From Emticicia sp. BO119 (lineage in GTDB: Bacteria; Bacteroidota; Bacteroidia; Cytophagales; Spirosomataceae): a stretch of DNA of 64,000 nt. The position numbers were made by a program, and so were the translations under genes. Under the pieces are notes generated by a model that saw only the letters and a list, made by a program, of their open reading frames with translations, was not told where the DNA came from and did not search any database. Of the stretch, positions 54,496-63,038 are shown one piece after another. The first letter of the stretch is position 1, and the number at the start of each line of letters is the position of its first letter. The DNA lies in NCBI RefSeq assembly GCF_013912375.1, contig NZ_JACETV010000004.1:434001-498000 (forward strand), read 5' to 3'.

Positions 54496-55764
54496 ATGAG
54501 ACAACGCCTGACGTCATTAGACGTTCTCAGAGGTATGACCATCATGCTTATGACAATTGTCAACAATCCAGGTGATTGGGGCAATATTTATCCACCACTT
54601 GAACATGCCGAATGGCATGGTTGTACACCTACCGATTTGGTATTTCCATTTTTCCTTTTCATTGTTGGTATCTCTACAGTTTTATCAATGCCTATAAAAA
54701 GGTTTGATGTTTCTACTTTTGAGCGGATAATCACGCGCACACTACGGATTTTTCTTTTAGGTCTGTTTCTCAATTTTTTCTCCAAAATACATATAGGTTC
54801 ACTGGCTGGCATACCATTGATGCTGATTCGCTTAAGCTTTACTGCTCTGATTACTATGGCCTTGTTAGGCGAGTATGATAAACGGAGACAGTTTTTCATA
54901 GCTGCAGGACTATTTATATTGATGATGCTTTTAGCATTTGTGGCCGAAGACTTCAAAGAAGTACGTATTCCGGGGGTATTGCAACGCATTGCCGTGGTTT
55001 ATATGATTGTATCTTTTTTGTATGCCACTACCAACACTACTACTCAAATCATTATAGGGCTGGTATGTTTGTTAGGCTATTGGGCTTTGATGACACTGGT
55101 ACCTGTACCCGGTGTGGGTGCGGCCAATGTCGAAAAAGGCACTAATCTGGCTGCTTGGTTAGATAATTTTCTGTTGCCGGGGCATCTATGGGCAACCTCA
55201 AAAACATGGGACCCTGAGGGAATTTTAAGTACTATACCTGCTATCGGAACGGGAATAGCCGGTGTACTGACGGGTACTTTGCTCACTAATAATTTTGAAA
55301 AAAACAAGAAAACCATTTATCTGGTTGTAGCCGGAGCCGTATGCCTCTTGGTTGGATTCTTATGGGGTATGATTTTCCCTATCAATAAGGCACTCTGGAC
55401 AAGTTCATTTGTATTATTCACTGCCGGATGGGCATTATTGGTATTGGGTATTCTGTATTTTCTGATAGACGTGATACGCTTCGACTTCTGGACTAAACCT
55501 TTTGTGTTTTTTGGTGTGAATCCGATGGTAGTATTTTTCTTTTCAGGGATCATTCCACGTGTCTTGAATATGATAAAAATTCCGGTGGCAGACAAATCCG
55601 CTGAAGAAAGCCCCGGTTTAATCTCATGGATGTATAATTACGGCATTGCTCCACATTTCAGCGAACCTAAGAATGCTTCTTTAGCAGGAGCTTTGGTCTA
55701 TGTACTTATATGGTTTATTATTCTGTGGGTTTTTTATAGAAGAAAATTAATTTTTAAAGTGTAA
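54496..55764 (+). CDS. NagX-like membrane acyltransferase (DUF5009/COG4299)
   Basis: A 422-aa polytopic membrane protein (about ten hydrophobic helices) beginning RLTSLDVLRGMTIMLM, then NNPGDWGNIYPPLEHAEWHGCTPTDLVFPFFLFIVG, the hallmark of the family related to eukaryotic heparan-alpha-glucosaminide acetyltransferase. His in AEWHG is the candidate acetyl carrier. Such proteins sit in the inner membrane and probably acetylate amino sugars. A DUF1080 protein gene follows after 51 bp. Confidence 0.88.
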   Translation: MRQRLTSLDVLRGMTIMLMTIVNNPGDWGNIYPPLEHAEWHGCTPTDLVFPFFLFIVGISTVLSMPIKRFDVSTFERIITRTLRIFLLGLFLNFFSKIHIGSLAGIPLMLIRLSFTALITMALLGEYDKRRQFFIAAGLFILMMLLAFVAEDFKEVRIPGVLQRIAVVYMIVSFLYATTNTTTQIIIGLVCLLGYWALMTLVPVPGVGAANVEKGTNLAAWLDNFLLPGHLWATSKTWDPEGILSTIPAIGTGIAGVLTGTLLTNNFEKNKKTIYLVVAGAVCLLVGFLWGMIFPINKALWTSSFVLFTAGWALLVLGILYFLIDVIRFDFWTKPFVFFGVNPMVVFFFSGIIPRVLNMIKIPVADKSAEESPGLISWMYNYGIAPHFSEPKNASLAGALVYVLIWFIILWVFYRRKLIFKV

Positions 55765-55815
55765 ATTTCGTTTCTTAGTACAAATTTTCACTATATATCA
55801 ACCTAATATCTGACA

Positions 55816-56478
55816 ATGAAAAAAATATTGATTTCTGCTTTAACTATTTGTGCGCTCAACGCCTCAGCGCAAACAGGAAAATGGGTTAAATTATTTGATG
55901 GAAAAACTACTAACGGCTGGCATACATGGAAAGCAAAAGAAGTGAAAGGCTGGCATGTAATGAACGGCGTGCTGATGACTCACGGCGGTAGTGGCGACCT
56001 CGTATCAGACAAAGAATATGAAAACTACGAACTGGAGTTTGACTTTAAAGCAGCACCAAAAGGTAATAGTGGAGTGATTTATAAAGTAATTGAAACGCTC
56101 GATCAGGAATCAAGCTATATGTCGGGTCCTGAATATCAGATTATTGACGATGCCAATTATCCGGCTAAATTGAAAGATACACAGAAAACAGCTTCTAACT
56201 ACGACCTGCAACCGCCAAAAGATTTCAGCATCGTAAAACCTGCCGGACAATGGAACAAGGGGAAAATCATTATCAAAGACGGTCATATTGAGCATTGGCT
56301 GAATGGCGAGAAAGTAGTAGAATATGAATATGGTAGTACCGACTGGCACTCAATGGTAGCCAAAAGTAAATTTCCAACCTGGGAGTACGCCAAACCACAC
56401 GCCAAAGGCAAAATCGCCTTACAAGATCATGGCGATATGGTGTCATTCAGAAATATCAGAATAAGAGAATTACAATAA
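55816..56478 (+). CDS. Secreted DUF1080 (3-keto-disaccharide hydrolase-type) protein
   Basis: A 220-aa protein with a signal peptide (ALNASAQ) and one DUF1080 concanavalin-like domain: WVKLFDGKTTNGWHTWK at the start, NYELEFDFKAAPKGNSGVIYKV, GPEYQIIDD, GQWNKGKIIIKDGHIEHWLNG and GKIALQDHGDMVSFRNIRI. Members of this fold hydrolyse 3-keto-glycosides, often with Gfo/Idh-type dehydrogenases. A Tat-exported Gfo/Idh protein is in this window (15729-17126), but 39 kb away. It ends in front of a convergent terminator. Confidence 0.9.
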   Translation: MKKILISALTICALNASAQTGKWVKLFDGKTTNGWHTWKAKEVKGWHVMNGVLMTHGGSGDLVSDKEYENYELEFDFKAAPKGNSGVIYKVIETLDQESSYMSGPEYQIIDDANYPAKLKDTQKTASNYDLQPPKDFSIVKPAGQWNKGKIIIKDGHIEHWLNGEKVVEYEYGSTDWHSMVAKSKFPTWEYAKPHAKGKIALQDHGDMVSFRNIRIRELQ

Positions 56479-56490
56479 TTGTAAAACAAA

Positions 56491-56523
56491 AGAGGAGGGT
56501 TGAGCTGAAGTGCACCCTCCTCT
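56491..56523. terminator. Convergent terminator between DUF1080 and barrel genes
   Basis: AGAGGAGGGT and ACCCTCCTCT form a perfect 10-bp stem with a 13-base loop. The minus-strand side is followed by TTTTGTTTT, the plus side by TCAATTAA, so it works best for the minus-strand gene. Confidence 0.78.
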
Positions 56524-56543
56524 TCAATTAATAGCAATACATA

Positions 56544-57065
56544 TCAGAACTTCAGTGTAATACCTAAAGAAGTATAAGGGAAGCCAGCCTCGGCATATAC
56601 ACCTAATTTATCCTTGAAGTAATAACGAGCCCCTGCATACCCCCCGAAAAATATACCGGCACTTGTGCCACCATAGTAAGTAGAATAAGCATCGTTATAC
56701 TTTACCATTCTGAACCCTCCTGATAAACCAATATAAGGGTCAAACTTATCATCATCAATGCTTAGTGCTTCATTCACAAACTTGCCTATATGCACAGCTC
56801 CTCTGGCACCAATAGCGATATAAGTTACACGGAAATTATCTGCAAGATAATAACTGTAATTTCTTGAAGAGAAAGCCCCGATAGCACCTACGCTTATTAA
56901 TTCATGTATCCCTACATCAACAGAAGCGTTTAAGCCTACTCCGTATCCTAATCCAAGACCCACATTCAGATTTTTTGTTCCTTTTTGAAATGCCTGAGCT
57001 TGTGTGTTTTCTGCAAAAATGCAACAAAGCATTGCAACAGCAGTAATGGTAAGTAATTTTTTCAT
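56544..57065 (-). CDS. Small outer-membrane beta-barrel protein
   Basis: A 173-aa protein with a signal peptide (CIFAENTQAQA) and alternating-residue strands ending in an aromatic-rich GVYAEAGFPYTSLGITLKF. Gly/Tyr-rich hairpins (AGARYYFKDK, GLGLGYGVGLNAS) fit an eight-strand barrel of the outer-membrane type. Single gene. Exact role unknown. Confidence 0.8.
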   Translation of the reverse strand: MKKLLTITAVAMLCCIFAENTQAQAFQKGTKNLNVGLGLGYGVGLNASVDVGIHELISVGAIGAFSSRNYSYYLADNFRVTYIAIGARGAVHIGKFVNEALSIDDDKFDPYIGLSGGFRMVKYNDAYSTYYGGTSAGIFFGGYAGARYYFKDKLGVYAEAGFPYTSLGITLKF

Positions 57066-57204
57066 AACAACGATTTTTAATTTGAAAGCCGAAAATTAGA
57101 TAATGTAAAATATTCTGACACTATTTTTTGACATGAATTGAATGAAAAATATATTAAACGGTCGAAAATGAGGGTTTAATTGTAAATGCCAACTGTAACA
57201 ACCC

Positions 57205-58044
57205 TTATTGCGAAACCTCATCTAAAATCTGGTTATAAACCTTCGACCTCCGTTTCTTTTTCTGGTTTTCGGCAATAACTTCAGCTTTCTTATATCCACC
57301 CATATAATATCGCTGAAACCACGGCACCATTGTTATAAAAATATCAAGCGGTGCTGGGCTACCAATCGCAGCTAAAATCCCCCATGTAACTACCCCACCA
57401 GTTAATAACAATGAATTAAACCCGTTCTTTACATCTCCTGCATAAAATTGCCCTAAACCCGGAAGAATAATACTTAAAACTTTTGCCTTTTTGGGGCTTA
57501 AACGACTGATTTTATCATTCTTTACAAATAATTGTTCAATTTTTTGTCTGGCTTCTGAATTATTGGGCTCAATCAGGGTTAAAAACTCTTTTTTTGATTC
57601 ATCGTACTTTTCAGTTGAAAAGTGCAGAATAGCCGAGTAAAAAGTTTTTCGCCTTTGTTGTTCATCTGTCAGCTTATCAGGAATATTTACCAGCTCAATT
57701 TCTGCATACTCAAAATTACCTAAAATCAAAAAACAGGATAATTTTCTGAATAATACCTCTGCTTTTGTACTATCAGTTCTTTGCTGATAAAATGCCAGTT
57801 CATAGTAATCTGCTGCTTCTTCATAGTTTTGGGTAGCATACAGGCAATCAGCAATGTTTTTATAGCACCGTTTTCGGAACTCCTCTTGTTTGTCAAAAAA
57901 AATCACTCTTCGATAGGTGTTGGCTGCACCTGAATAATCTTTCTTATCGTAAAGTTCGTTCGCAAAATCAAATGTTTCTTTCAGGTCTTGCGAATGAACC
58001 AGCAAAGGGATAAACAAAATAAGTATGCTTAAATATCTTATCAT
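57205..58044 (-). CDS. TPR membrane protein with PGLGQFYAGD motif
   Basis: A 279-aa protein with signal peptide (LVHSQ), TPR-like repeats (DKKDYSGAANTYRRV, CYKNIADCLYATQNYEEAADYYELA), then KAKVLSIILPGLGQFYAGDVKNG, two short hydrophobic stretches and a basic tail (KKKRRSKVYNQIL). Its layout (signal, TPR, P-G-x-G-x-F-Y motif, hydrophobic pair) is the same as that of the next gene, although they differ widely in sequence. It is last in the YidD cluster, 47 bp after its paralogue. Function unknown. Confidence 0.75.
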   Translation of the reverse strand: MIRYLSILILFIPLLVHSQDLKETFDFANELYDKKDYSGAANTYRRVIFFDKQEEFRKRCYKNIADCLYATQNYEEAADYYELAFYQQRTDSTKAEVLFRKLSCFLILGNFEYAEIELVNIPDKLTDEQQRRKTFYSAILHFSTEKYDESKKEFLTLIEPNNSEARQKIEQLFVKNDKISRLSPKKAKVLSIILPGLGQFYAGDVKNGFNSLLLTGGVVTWGILAAIGSPAPLDIFITMVPWFQRYYMGGYKKAEVIAENQKKKRRSKVYNQILDEVSQ

Positions 58045-58091
58045 AAATTCCTGTAAAATATACGTAAGGAGAAAAGTTTTGGATTAGAGAG

Positions 58092-58919
58092 TCAGAAATA
58101 GCTGTTAAACAGATTATCTATTCGGTTTCTGATACTCTGATGGCTTTTTTTATTATATCCCTTTGCAGAAACTACGGAGCCATGAATATTACCTAAGTAA
58201 AATCCAAAACCAACAGCTCCGAATATCCAGCCACGCGTACTATTTACTCCGCTTTTGTTGAATCCTCTGATAGACTGAAATGCCATAGTGCCCACAAAAA
58301 ACATCGAAACGATACCGTCTTTCCAGTCTTTAGTATAAAAACGCCCAGTACCCGGTACAATAGTTGACATGATACCAGCTAAGGCAGGGCTCTTCCTTTT
58401 AATTTTAACTGCCTGACTGGCCAAAGCTTTGTAATCTGCTGCTAACTTATGGTCTTCGTCTTTTAAGACCGATAGAATTTCGTTCGCGGCCGTATAATCA
58501 TCCTGTAGAATTTCAGAAGTAGCAGATAAAATTATTTTATCTGGCTGAGATAATTTTGTGTTAGAGGACCAGAATTCTCTCGCAGTTTTATAATCGGTTT
58601 TTAGTAATAAACTCCGGCTATACTCAACAGCAGAAGGGGAGGTCATTACAGTAATATCAGGATATAATTGCCTGCCTCTTAATAATGCCTCATCTAATTT
58701 GCCCGAACGACGATACATAGATAAAAGAGAGGTTTTAAGGCTATCGTTTTGAGGGAGCATGAAAATCAAACGCTCATACTCACGCGTAGCTAATTCATAC
58801 TGACCAGATTTAGAGAGATATTCGGCAAATTTTTTAGAATTATCGTAGTTGTAAAGGTCTTGTGCTGTAGAATTTAAGAATTTCAGTATAATAAAAAGTA
58901 GTAATAAGGTTTTTTTCAT
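58092..58919 (-). CDS. TPR membrane protein with PGTGRFYTKD motif
   Basis: A 275-aa protein with signal peptide (LNSTAQ), TPR-like repeats (SGQYELATREYERLIFMLP, SGKLDEALLRGRQLY), the motif LAGIMSTIVPGTGRFYTKDWKDG, two hydrophobic segments (IVSMFFVGTMAFQSI, WIFGAVGFGFYLGNI) and a basic tail. It is separated from the upstream yidD-like gene only by the palindromic element at 58930-59103. No precise family recognised; a paralogue of the gene after it by architecture. Confidence 0.75.
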   Translation of the reverse strand: MKKTLLLLFIILKFLNSTAQDLYNYDNSKKFAEYLSKSGQYELATREYERLIFMLPQNDSLKTSLLSMYRRSGKLDEALLRGRQLYPDITVMTSPSAVEYSRSLLLKTDYKTAREFWSSNTKLSQPDKIILSATSEILQDDYTAANEILSVLKDEDHKLAADYKALASQAVKIKRKSPALAGIMSTIVPGTGRFYTKDWKDGIVSMFFVGTMAFQSIRGFNKSGVNSTRGWIFGAVGFGFYLGNIHGSVVSAKGYNKKSHQSIRNRIDNLFNSYF

Positions 58920-58929
58920 CAGGGTTAAT

Positions 58930-59103
58930 AAACTGTTTGAGTTAAATTTTGAAAATAAAAAGAGCGGTCCGCCGACGCGGCGATTTTTGATTCAAGACAA
59001 GATTTAAAAACCGGAGTTTAGCAGCGCTAAATGAGGATTTTTAAAGCGCAGTATTGAACAAAAATCGACTTTTTTCATTCAATAAGATTAACTCAAACAG
59101 TTT
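58930..59103. mobile_element. 174-bp palindromic (MITE-like) element
   Basis: The termini AAACTGTTTGAGTTAA (58930-58945) and TTAACTCAAACAGTTT (59088-59103) are perfect 16-bp inverted repeats. Inside, further matched blocks make almost the whole element an imperfect palindrome: CGATTTTTGATTCAA against TTGAACAAAAATCG, then TTTAAAAACC against GGATTTTTAAA, with TTTAGC-AGC-GCTAAA at the centre. The left arm has an extra GC-rich hairpin CGCCG-ACG-CGGCG. It fills the gap between the yidD-like gene (stop directly adjacent at 59104) and the TPR gene. No target-site duplication or transposase was seen. Confidence 0.75.
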
Positions 59104-59502
59104 CTAAGGTTTATCAATCAACAACTTGGCCTTTATATCAATCTCATACTTCATAGGGCTTAAACCATTGCATCGGGTCAGCCTGTCCATCGTTCGGATT
59201 CCCCCCATTACAACTCCATATTTTTTCACAGATAATATACCATATTCAGAACAGGAAGGTGTAAAGGTACAGACTGTTAAATCCTGCGATGAGAAGAATG
59301 TTTTATAAAACAGGAAAAGACCTGAAAAGACATACTCAACTTCATTCTTATTGCCCTTTGCCTCTTTATACACTCTTTTAGGTGCTTGTTGTATTACGTT
59401 TCTATGAAGGCTTATTTCGTCTTTACTTTGGGCTATTGCCTGATTTAGGCAGAGCAGCAACAGGGATAGAGTGATTGTAGATAGTATCTTCGCCATTTTC
59501 AT
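59104..59502 (-). CDS. yidD: YidD-family protein with N-terminal signal peptide
   Basis: A 132-aa protein. Residues about 60-112 match YidD, the membrane insertion efficiency factor: FYKTFFSSQDLTVCTFTPSCSEYGI, VKKYGVVMGGIRTMDRLTRCN, with the usual three Cys (78, 84, 111). Unlike typical YidD (about 70-85 aa, cytoplasmic face), it has an N-terminal signal peptide (ITLSLLLLCLNQAIAQ) and about 35 further residues, so it may act in the periplasm. The ATG at 59502 is used (another at 59496); the longer open frame to 59595 adds basic non-signal residues. The start lies 80 bp inside the end of the upstream gene. Confidence 0.85.
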   Translation of the reverse strand: MKMAKILSTITLSLLLLCLNQAIAQSKDEISLHRNVIQQAPKRVYKEAKGNKNEVEYVFSGLFLFYKTFFSSQDLTVCTFTPSCSEYGILSVKKYGVVMGGIRTMDRLTRCNGLSPMKYEIDIKAKLLIDKP

Positions 59503-60151
59503 CGATAACAATATTTTTATAGGTTGTCTGCTGGATATTTTGTGTGCCATCAGAATTATAAGAAATCTGCGTAACCTGTTGTGGAAAAACGACACCTTTC
59601 ACATTTACATAATCCTTGAAAAATTGCTGGCTCAGCAGTTTATCCGATACATCATAAAACGCAATGGCATCCAATTTTTTGTCAATATTAGCCATTTTTA
59701 TTTTACCAAGAATCTTCAGCAACCGTTTTTCTACCACTTTCCAGGTTGTAATTACCCGTCCGTTAGCATCTTTCTCTACTTTTTCTATCTTGTACACGCC
59801 GGTTACTTTGCCTGAATTAATACCATAATCGGCCAGTTTACCAGATAACGATAAGTGAAATATAGAAAACTCATTCATGATGGTAACCGTCTGTGAAGCC
59901 AGCAATGAGTCTTTTTTATTTAGTCTGTATAAAGTAGTATCTTTAATGATAATAGTTTCTTCTTGTGGGAAATGCAGCTTATAAACAAGACCCATTGTGG
60001 GTTTATCATAATAAACTTTTCCCACAGTGAGGCGATAGGCACCAGTAGACAATTTATCTTTGATAGAAACATCGGCTTTCAGACGAAAAAACTCTTGTCC
60101 GAAAGAGTATTGAAAACTAAAGAGAAAGATTAAAAAAGCTAATTTTTTCAT
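59423..60151 (-). CDS. Exported protein, possibly LolA-like fold
   Basis: A 242-aa protein starting MKKLAFLIFLFSFQYSFGQ; the ATG at 60151 replaces an in-frame start 12 codons upstream. The mature protein is beta-rich (KVYYDKPTMGLVYKLHFPQEE, KLDAIAFYDVSDKLLSQQFFKDYVNVKGVVFPQQV), which recalls LolA-type lipoprotein carriers or related periplasmic proteins; this is a weak resemblance. Its 3' end overlaps the yidD-like gene by 80 bp, so the two are translationally coupled. Confidence 0.65.
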   Translation of the reverse strand: MKKLAFLIFLFSFQYSFGQEFFRLKADVSIKDKLSTGAYRLTVGKVYYDKPTMGLVYKLHFPQEETIIIKDTTLYRLNKKDSLLASQTVTIMNEFSIFHLSLSGKLADYGINSGKVTGVYKIEKVEKDANGRVITTWKVVEKRLLKILGKIKMANIDKKLDAIAFYDVSDKLLSQQFFKDYVNVKGVVFPQQVTQISYNSDGTQNIQQTTYKNIVIDENGEDTIYNHSIPVAALPKSGNSPK

Positions 60152-60169
60152 TATTCCGTACGTACTTAA

Positions 60170-60201
60170 ACAAAGAAAGCCCAACAAGCGGTTGGGCTTT
60201 C
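60170..60201 (-). terminator. Intrinsic terminator of the QKKQYA lipoprotein gene
   Basis: GAAAGCCCAAC (60175-60185) and GTTGGGCTTTC (60191-60201) form a perfect 11-bp stem with a 5-base loop. On the minus strand it is followed by TTTGTTT. It separates the lipoprotein gene from the LolA-like/yidD operon. Confidence 0.85.
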
Positions 60202-60221
60202 CAATATCGATTTTATATTAA

Positions 60222-60854
60222 TTAAAAGAAGAATCTTCCGCCACCGATTAATACAACGAAAATCCACCACAATAACCATACACCAACCCAAACTAAACAG
60301 CCATACAATGCTCTTTTAGTTTGATCTTTGTCTTGGTCTGTTACGATATACACAACTAATACACCTACTAAGCCCAATACACAACCCCACCAGAATGCAG
60401 GAATGTTTAATGGAAGATCACCTGCGGCAACTGTTGAAGTTACGTTAGTATCCAGTTTCAAATCTTTAGTAAGTTCAGAATCCTGTACATCGGCCAATGT
60501 AGTACCTTCGTTGGTATTTACATATTCTTCCAGTTTGTTTAATTTTTCAAACTCAGCATTGATGCTTTTTTCATCATATTTCAATGCTTCAACTTGAGGA
60601 GTAGTAACATCGTTAGATGCTGTCAGTGATTCTGTAGGGTTTACGATAGCTGCTGTAGCAATTTCTTCTGAAGCAACAACTGGGGCATTTTCAACCGCAG
60701 TTGGAGTCGCTTCTACCACCTTTGCTTTTGGCGCTTGAGTATAGGCATAAGTGTCAACTTTCCCTTGTTGAACATACGCATATTGTTTCTTTTGGCAAGC
60801 TACAAAGAAGAAAGAAATGGCTGTTGCGAAGATAATAGATAATTTTCCTTTCAT
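60222..60854 (-). CDS. Lipoprotein beginning C-QKKQYA with C-terminal membrane segments
   Basis: A 210-aa lipoprotein (lipobox FVAC at about 20), mature start CQKKQYAYVQQG. A Thr/Ala/Val-rich low-complexity linker (35-140) leads to two hydrophobic segments (WWGCVLGLVGVLVVYIVT, ALYGCLVWVGVWLLWWIFVVLIGGG) and a Phe-rich end. The same N-terminal motif occurs in the divergent gene at 61251, indicating relatedness. No family recognised. Single gene with its own terminator. Confidence 0.75.
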   Translation of the reverse strand: MKGKLSIIFATAISFFFVACQKKQYAYVQQGKVDTYAYTQAPKAKVVEATPTAVENAPVVASEEIATAAIVNPTESLTASNDVTTPQVEALKYDEKSINAEFEKLNKLEEYVNTNEGTTLADVQDSELTKDLKLDTNVTSTVAAGDLPLNIPAFWWGCVLGLVGVLVVYIVTDQDKDQTKRALYGCLVWVGVWLLWWIFVVLIGGGRFFF

Positions 60855-61250
60855 TTACTTAAATGGTTTTAAAATGGTCAAAAGAATAGTTTTTTATTAT
60901 GTTCGCAATATACTATGCTATTTTAAAAAAACGAGTTTTTTCAGAAATATTTTTTAATAAAATTTACTTAGCGGATTTTGGCTGTCGTCGACAAAAAATA
61001 GGTTTTTGTAGATGAATAAAGCTTTTTTCAGGCTTAAACAAGTTGGTTTACGAATAAAACAATCTGATAATAATAGACAGATAAAAGATACACTCAAGAA
61101 AACCAATAAAGCCCGTTACGGATAGCGGCGTTAGTTTATGACTTGGTAAGCTAACGAACACAATTACAGCAGATAATCTAACATTTTGTTGCGAATATTG
61201 TTTTTAGTAAAATCCGGTATAATCTTTCAATTTAAAACCTATTACCAATC
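60855..61250. other. Divergent intergenic region between the two QKKQYA lipoprotein genes
   Basis: 396 bp, AT-rich, with no credible gene. It must hold two divergent promoters, but I found no full TTG/TAnnTTTG pair; TATAATCTTTC near 61220 is the nearest match on the plus strand. No strong inverted repeats were seen. Confidence 0.4.
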
Positions 61251-61931
61251 ATGAAGCAAACTCTCCTTTTCCTTTTTAGCTTTTTTTTACTTTCGTTGAT
61301 GTCATGCCAGAAAAAACAATACGCTTCTTTTCAGAATGGTTTTCAAGCCGATTATTCACACAATCTTAAAAAAGCCAGAATAACAACAACAAATTCAGAA
61401 GTAAAGCCTACTGATGCTACAGTAACAAATGATGAAATTGAATTACCTGCTCCGCCTACAGAAAATGTTTCTGCTAATAACGAGGCGCTTATAATAGTAG
61501 AAACTGAAGTAACCCCCAAGACAGAAAAACCAGCTTTAGATGCAACAAAACCACTTAATCTGGATTTAACTGGTAAGAAAAAACTAACATTGATCCAGAA
61601 AGTAAAGACTTTCCGGCAACTCAATAAATTGTCTAAATATGTCTCTGAAAAATCAGCTACTTCTACAGATATTAGCAAAACTAAATCAAATTCGGATGAT
61701 ACCTTAGCCATAGTCTCTCTGATTCTTGGATTAGTAGGCATAGTAGCATTGCTCTTTGGCGGTTGGATAGGTATTGTTCTCGGTTTGGCAGCTATGATTA
61801 CAGGTATTATCAGCTTAAGAAGTACATCCAAAAGGATTTTAGCTGTGATTGGTATTGTTTTAGGGGCCGCACTACTATTATTAGGTATAATTGTCGTTGT
61901 GTTTTTAGCCGCTCTTTTCTCGAATTTGTGA
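61251..61931 (+). CDS. Lipoprotein beginning C-QKKQYA with DUF4190-like membrane domain
   Basis: A 226-aa lipoprotein (lipobox LMSC at about 19), mature start CQKKQYASFQNG, then a Thr/Glu/Pro-rich linker, a basic stretch (KKKLTLIQKVKTFRQLNKLSKYV) and a C-terminal membrane part (TLAIVSLILGLVGIVALLFGGWIGIVLGLAAMITGIISL... and a further helix) that resembles DUF4190. It shares the N-terminal motif and layout with the divergent gene at 60222-60854. Function unknown. Confidence 0.78.
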   Translation: MKQTLLFLFSFFLLSLMSCQKKQYASFQNGFQADYSHNLKKARITTTNSEVKPTDATVTNDEIELPAPPTENVSANNEALIIVETEVTPKTEKPALDATKPLNLDLTGKKKLTLIQKVKTFRQLNKLSKYVSEKSATSTDISKTKSNSDDTLAIVSLILGLVGIVALLFGGWIGIVLGLAAMITGIISLRSTSKRILAVIGIVLGAALLLLGIIVVVFLAALFSNL

Positions 61932-62045
61932 TTGAAATCAATACATATTACCTCACGTTTCATTCGCTGTAATGGTAGCAGAGAAATTTCCACAATAGCA
62001 TCCCATATTAGCAATATATAAATTCTTTTTCTAAAAAGATTACGC

Positions 62046-62076
62046 TTTGGTTTTAACAAAAAAACTTGTAATTTTG
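62046..62076 (+). promoter_or_regulatory. Promoter of tsf
   Basis: TTTG (62046-62049), 19 bases, then TAATTTTG (62069-62076): a full consensus match. The transcript would have a leader of about 87 nt containing ATCAAAA/TTTTGAT pairing (62108-62128). Its presence shows that tsf is transcribed on its own here. Confidence 0.78.
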
Positions 62077-62169
62077 CACCCCGAATAGAAGCCCTTAGCG
62101 GTTTTTTATCAAAAATCAATGTTTTGATTGATTAAATCTTTTTAGAAACTCTTTATATTTTATAAAAAC

Positions 62170-63000
62170 ATGAATATTACAGCAGCAGATGTAAATAAAC
62201 TCCGTCAGATGACCGGAGCAGGTATGATGGACTGCAAAAAAGCTTTAACAGAAGCTGAAGGCGATTTCGAAAAAGCCGTAGAGATTCTTCGTAAAGCAGG
62301 TCAGAAAGTAGCAGCTAAACGTGCTGACAACGAGACCAAAGAAGGTATTGTATTAACAAATGTAAGCGAAGACGGCAAAACCGCTACTATATTAGCACTT
62401 GCTTGTGAAACTGAACCAGTTTCTAAAGTAGAGGCTTTCCGTACATTAGCCGATGATATTCTTGCGGCTGGTGTGGCTAACAACATAAAAGATAAAGAAA
62501 CTTTATTGGCTTTTGCTTTAGCAGACGGCCGTACAGTTGCCGAAAGCATTACTGAACTGGTAGGTAAAATCGGTGAGAAATTAGTAATTACTGATTATGC
62601 GCAAGTAGAAGCAGACCAGGTTGTTTCTTATAACCACTCAACTGGTAAATTGGGTGTATTAGTAGCATTTGGCAATACTCAAGGTAACGATGTAACAGAA
62701 GTTGGTAAAGATATTGCCATGCAAATTGCTGCTATGAAACCAGTAGGTCTGGATAAGGATGATGTAGACCCTGCGATTGTTCAAAAAGAAATTGAAATCG
62801 GTATGGATATCGCTCGTCAGGAAGGTAAACCAGAAGCAATGTTAGAGAAAATTGCGATGGGTAAATTGGGTAAATTCTACAAAGAAAATACTTTGTTGAA
62901 CCAGGAGTTTGTAAAAGATAACTCTATCAATATTGCTCAATTACTTGAAAATACACAAAAAGGTTTGAAAGTTACATCATTCAAACGTGTACAAATCTAA
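62170..63000 (+). CDS. tsf: Translation elongation factor Ts
   Basis: Nucleotide-exchange factor for EF-Tu. The 276-aa protein has the family signatures VNKLRQMTGAGMMDCKKAL at the N-terminus and KIGEKLVITDYAQV further on, plus the coiled core with DVDPAIVQKEIEI and GKLGKFYKENTLLNQEFVKD. Length fits the Bacteroidota form. It is not preceded by rpsB, the usual partner gene; it has its own promoter and terminator. Confidence 0.97.
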   Translation: MNITAADVNKLRQMTGAGMMDCKKALTEAEGDFEKAVEILRKAGQKVAAKRADNETKEGIVLTNVSEDGKTATILALACETEPVSKVEAFRTLADDILAAGVANNIKDKETLLAFALADGRTVAESITELVGKIGEKLVITDYAQVEADQVVSYNHSTGKLGVLVAFGNTQGNDVTEVGKDIAMQIAAMKPVGLDKDDVDPAIVQKEIEIGMDIARQEGKPEAMLEKIAMGKLGKFYKENTLLNQEFVKDNSINIAQLLENTQKGLKVTSFKRVQI

Positions 63001-63038
63001 TTTGTCGCACGATTTTGATTCGGTGTTTAAGTAAAATT

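Noticed and set aside
59503-59595. Longer N-terminus for the yidD-like gene
   Set aside because: The added 31 residues are basic, do not resemble a signal peptide, and push the true signal peptide inside the protein.
61352-62119. 255-codon open frame antisense to the lipoprotein gene at 61251
   Set aside because: No domain, no promoter, and it is the mirror of a gene with a clear lipobox. Treated as a shadow frame.
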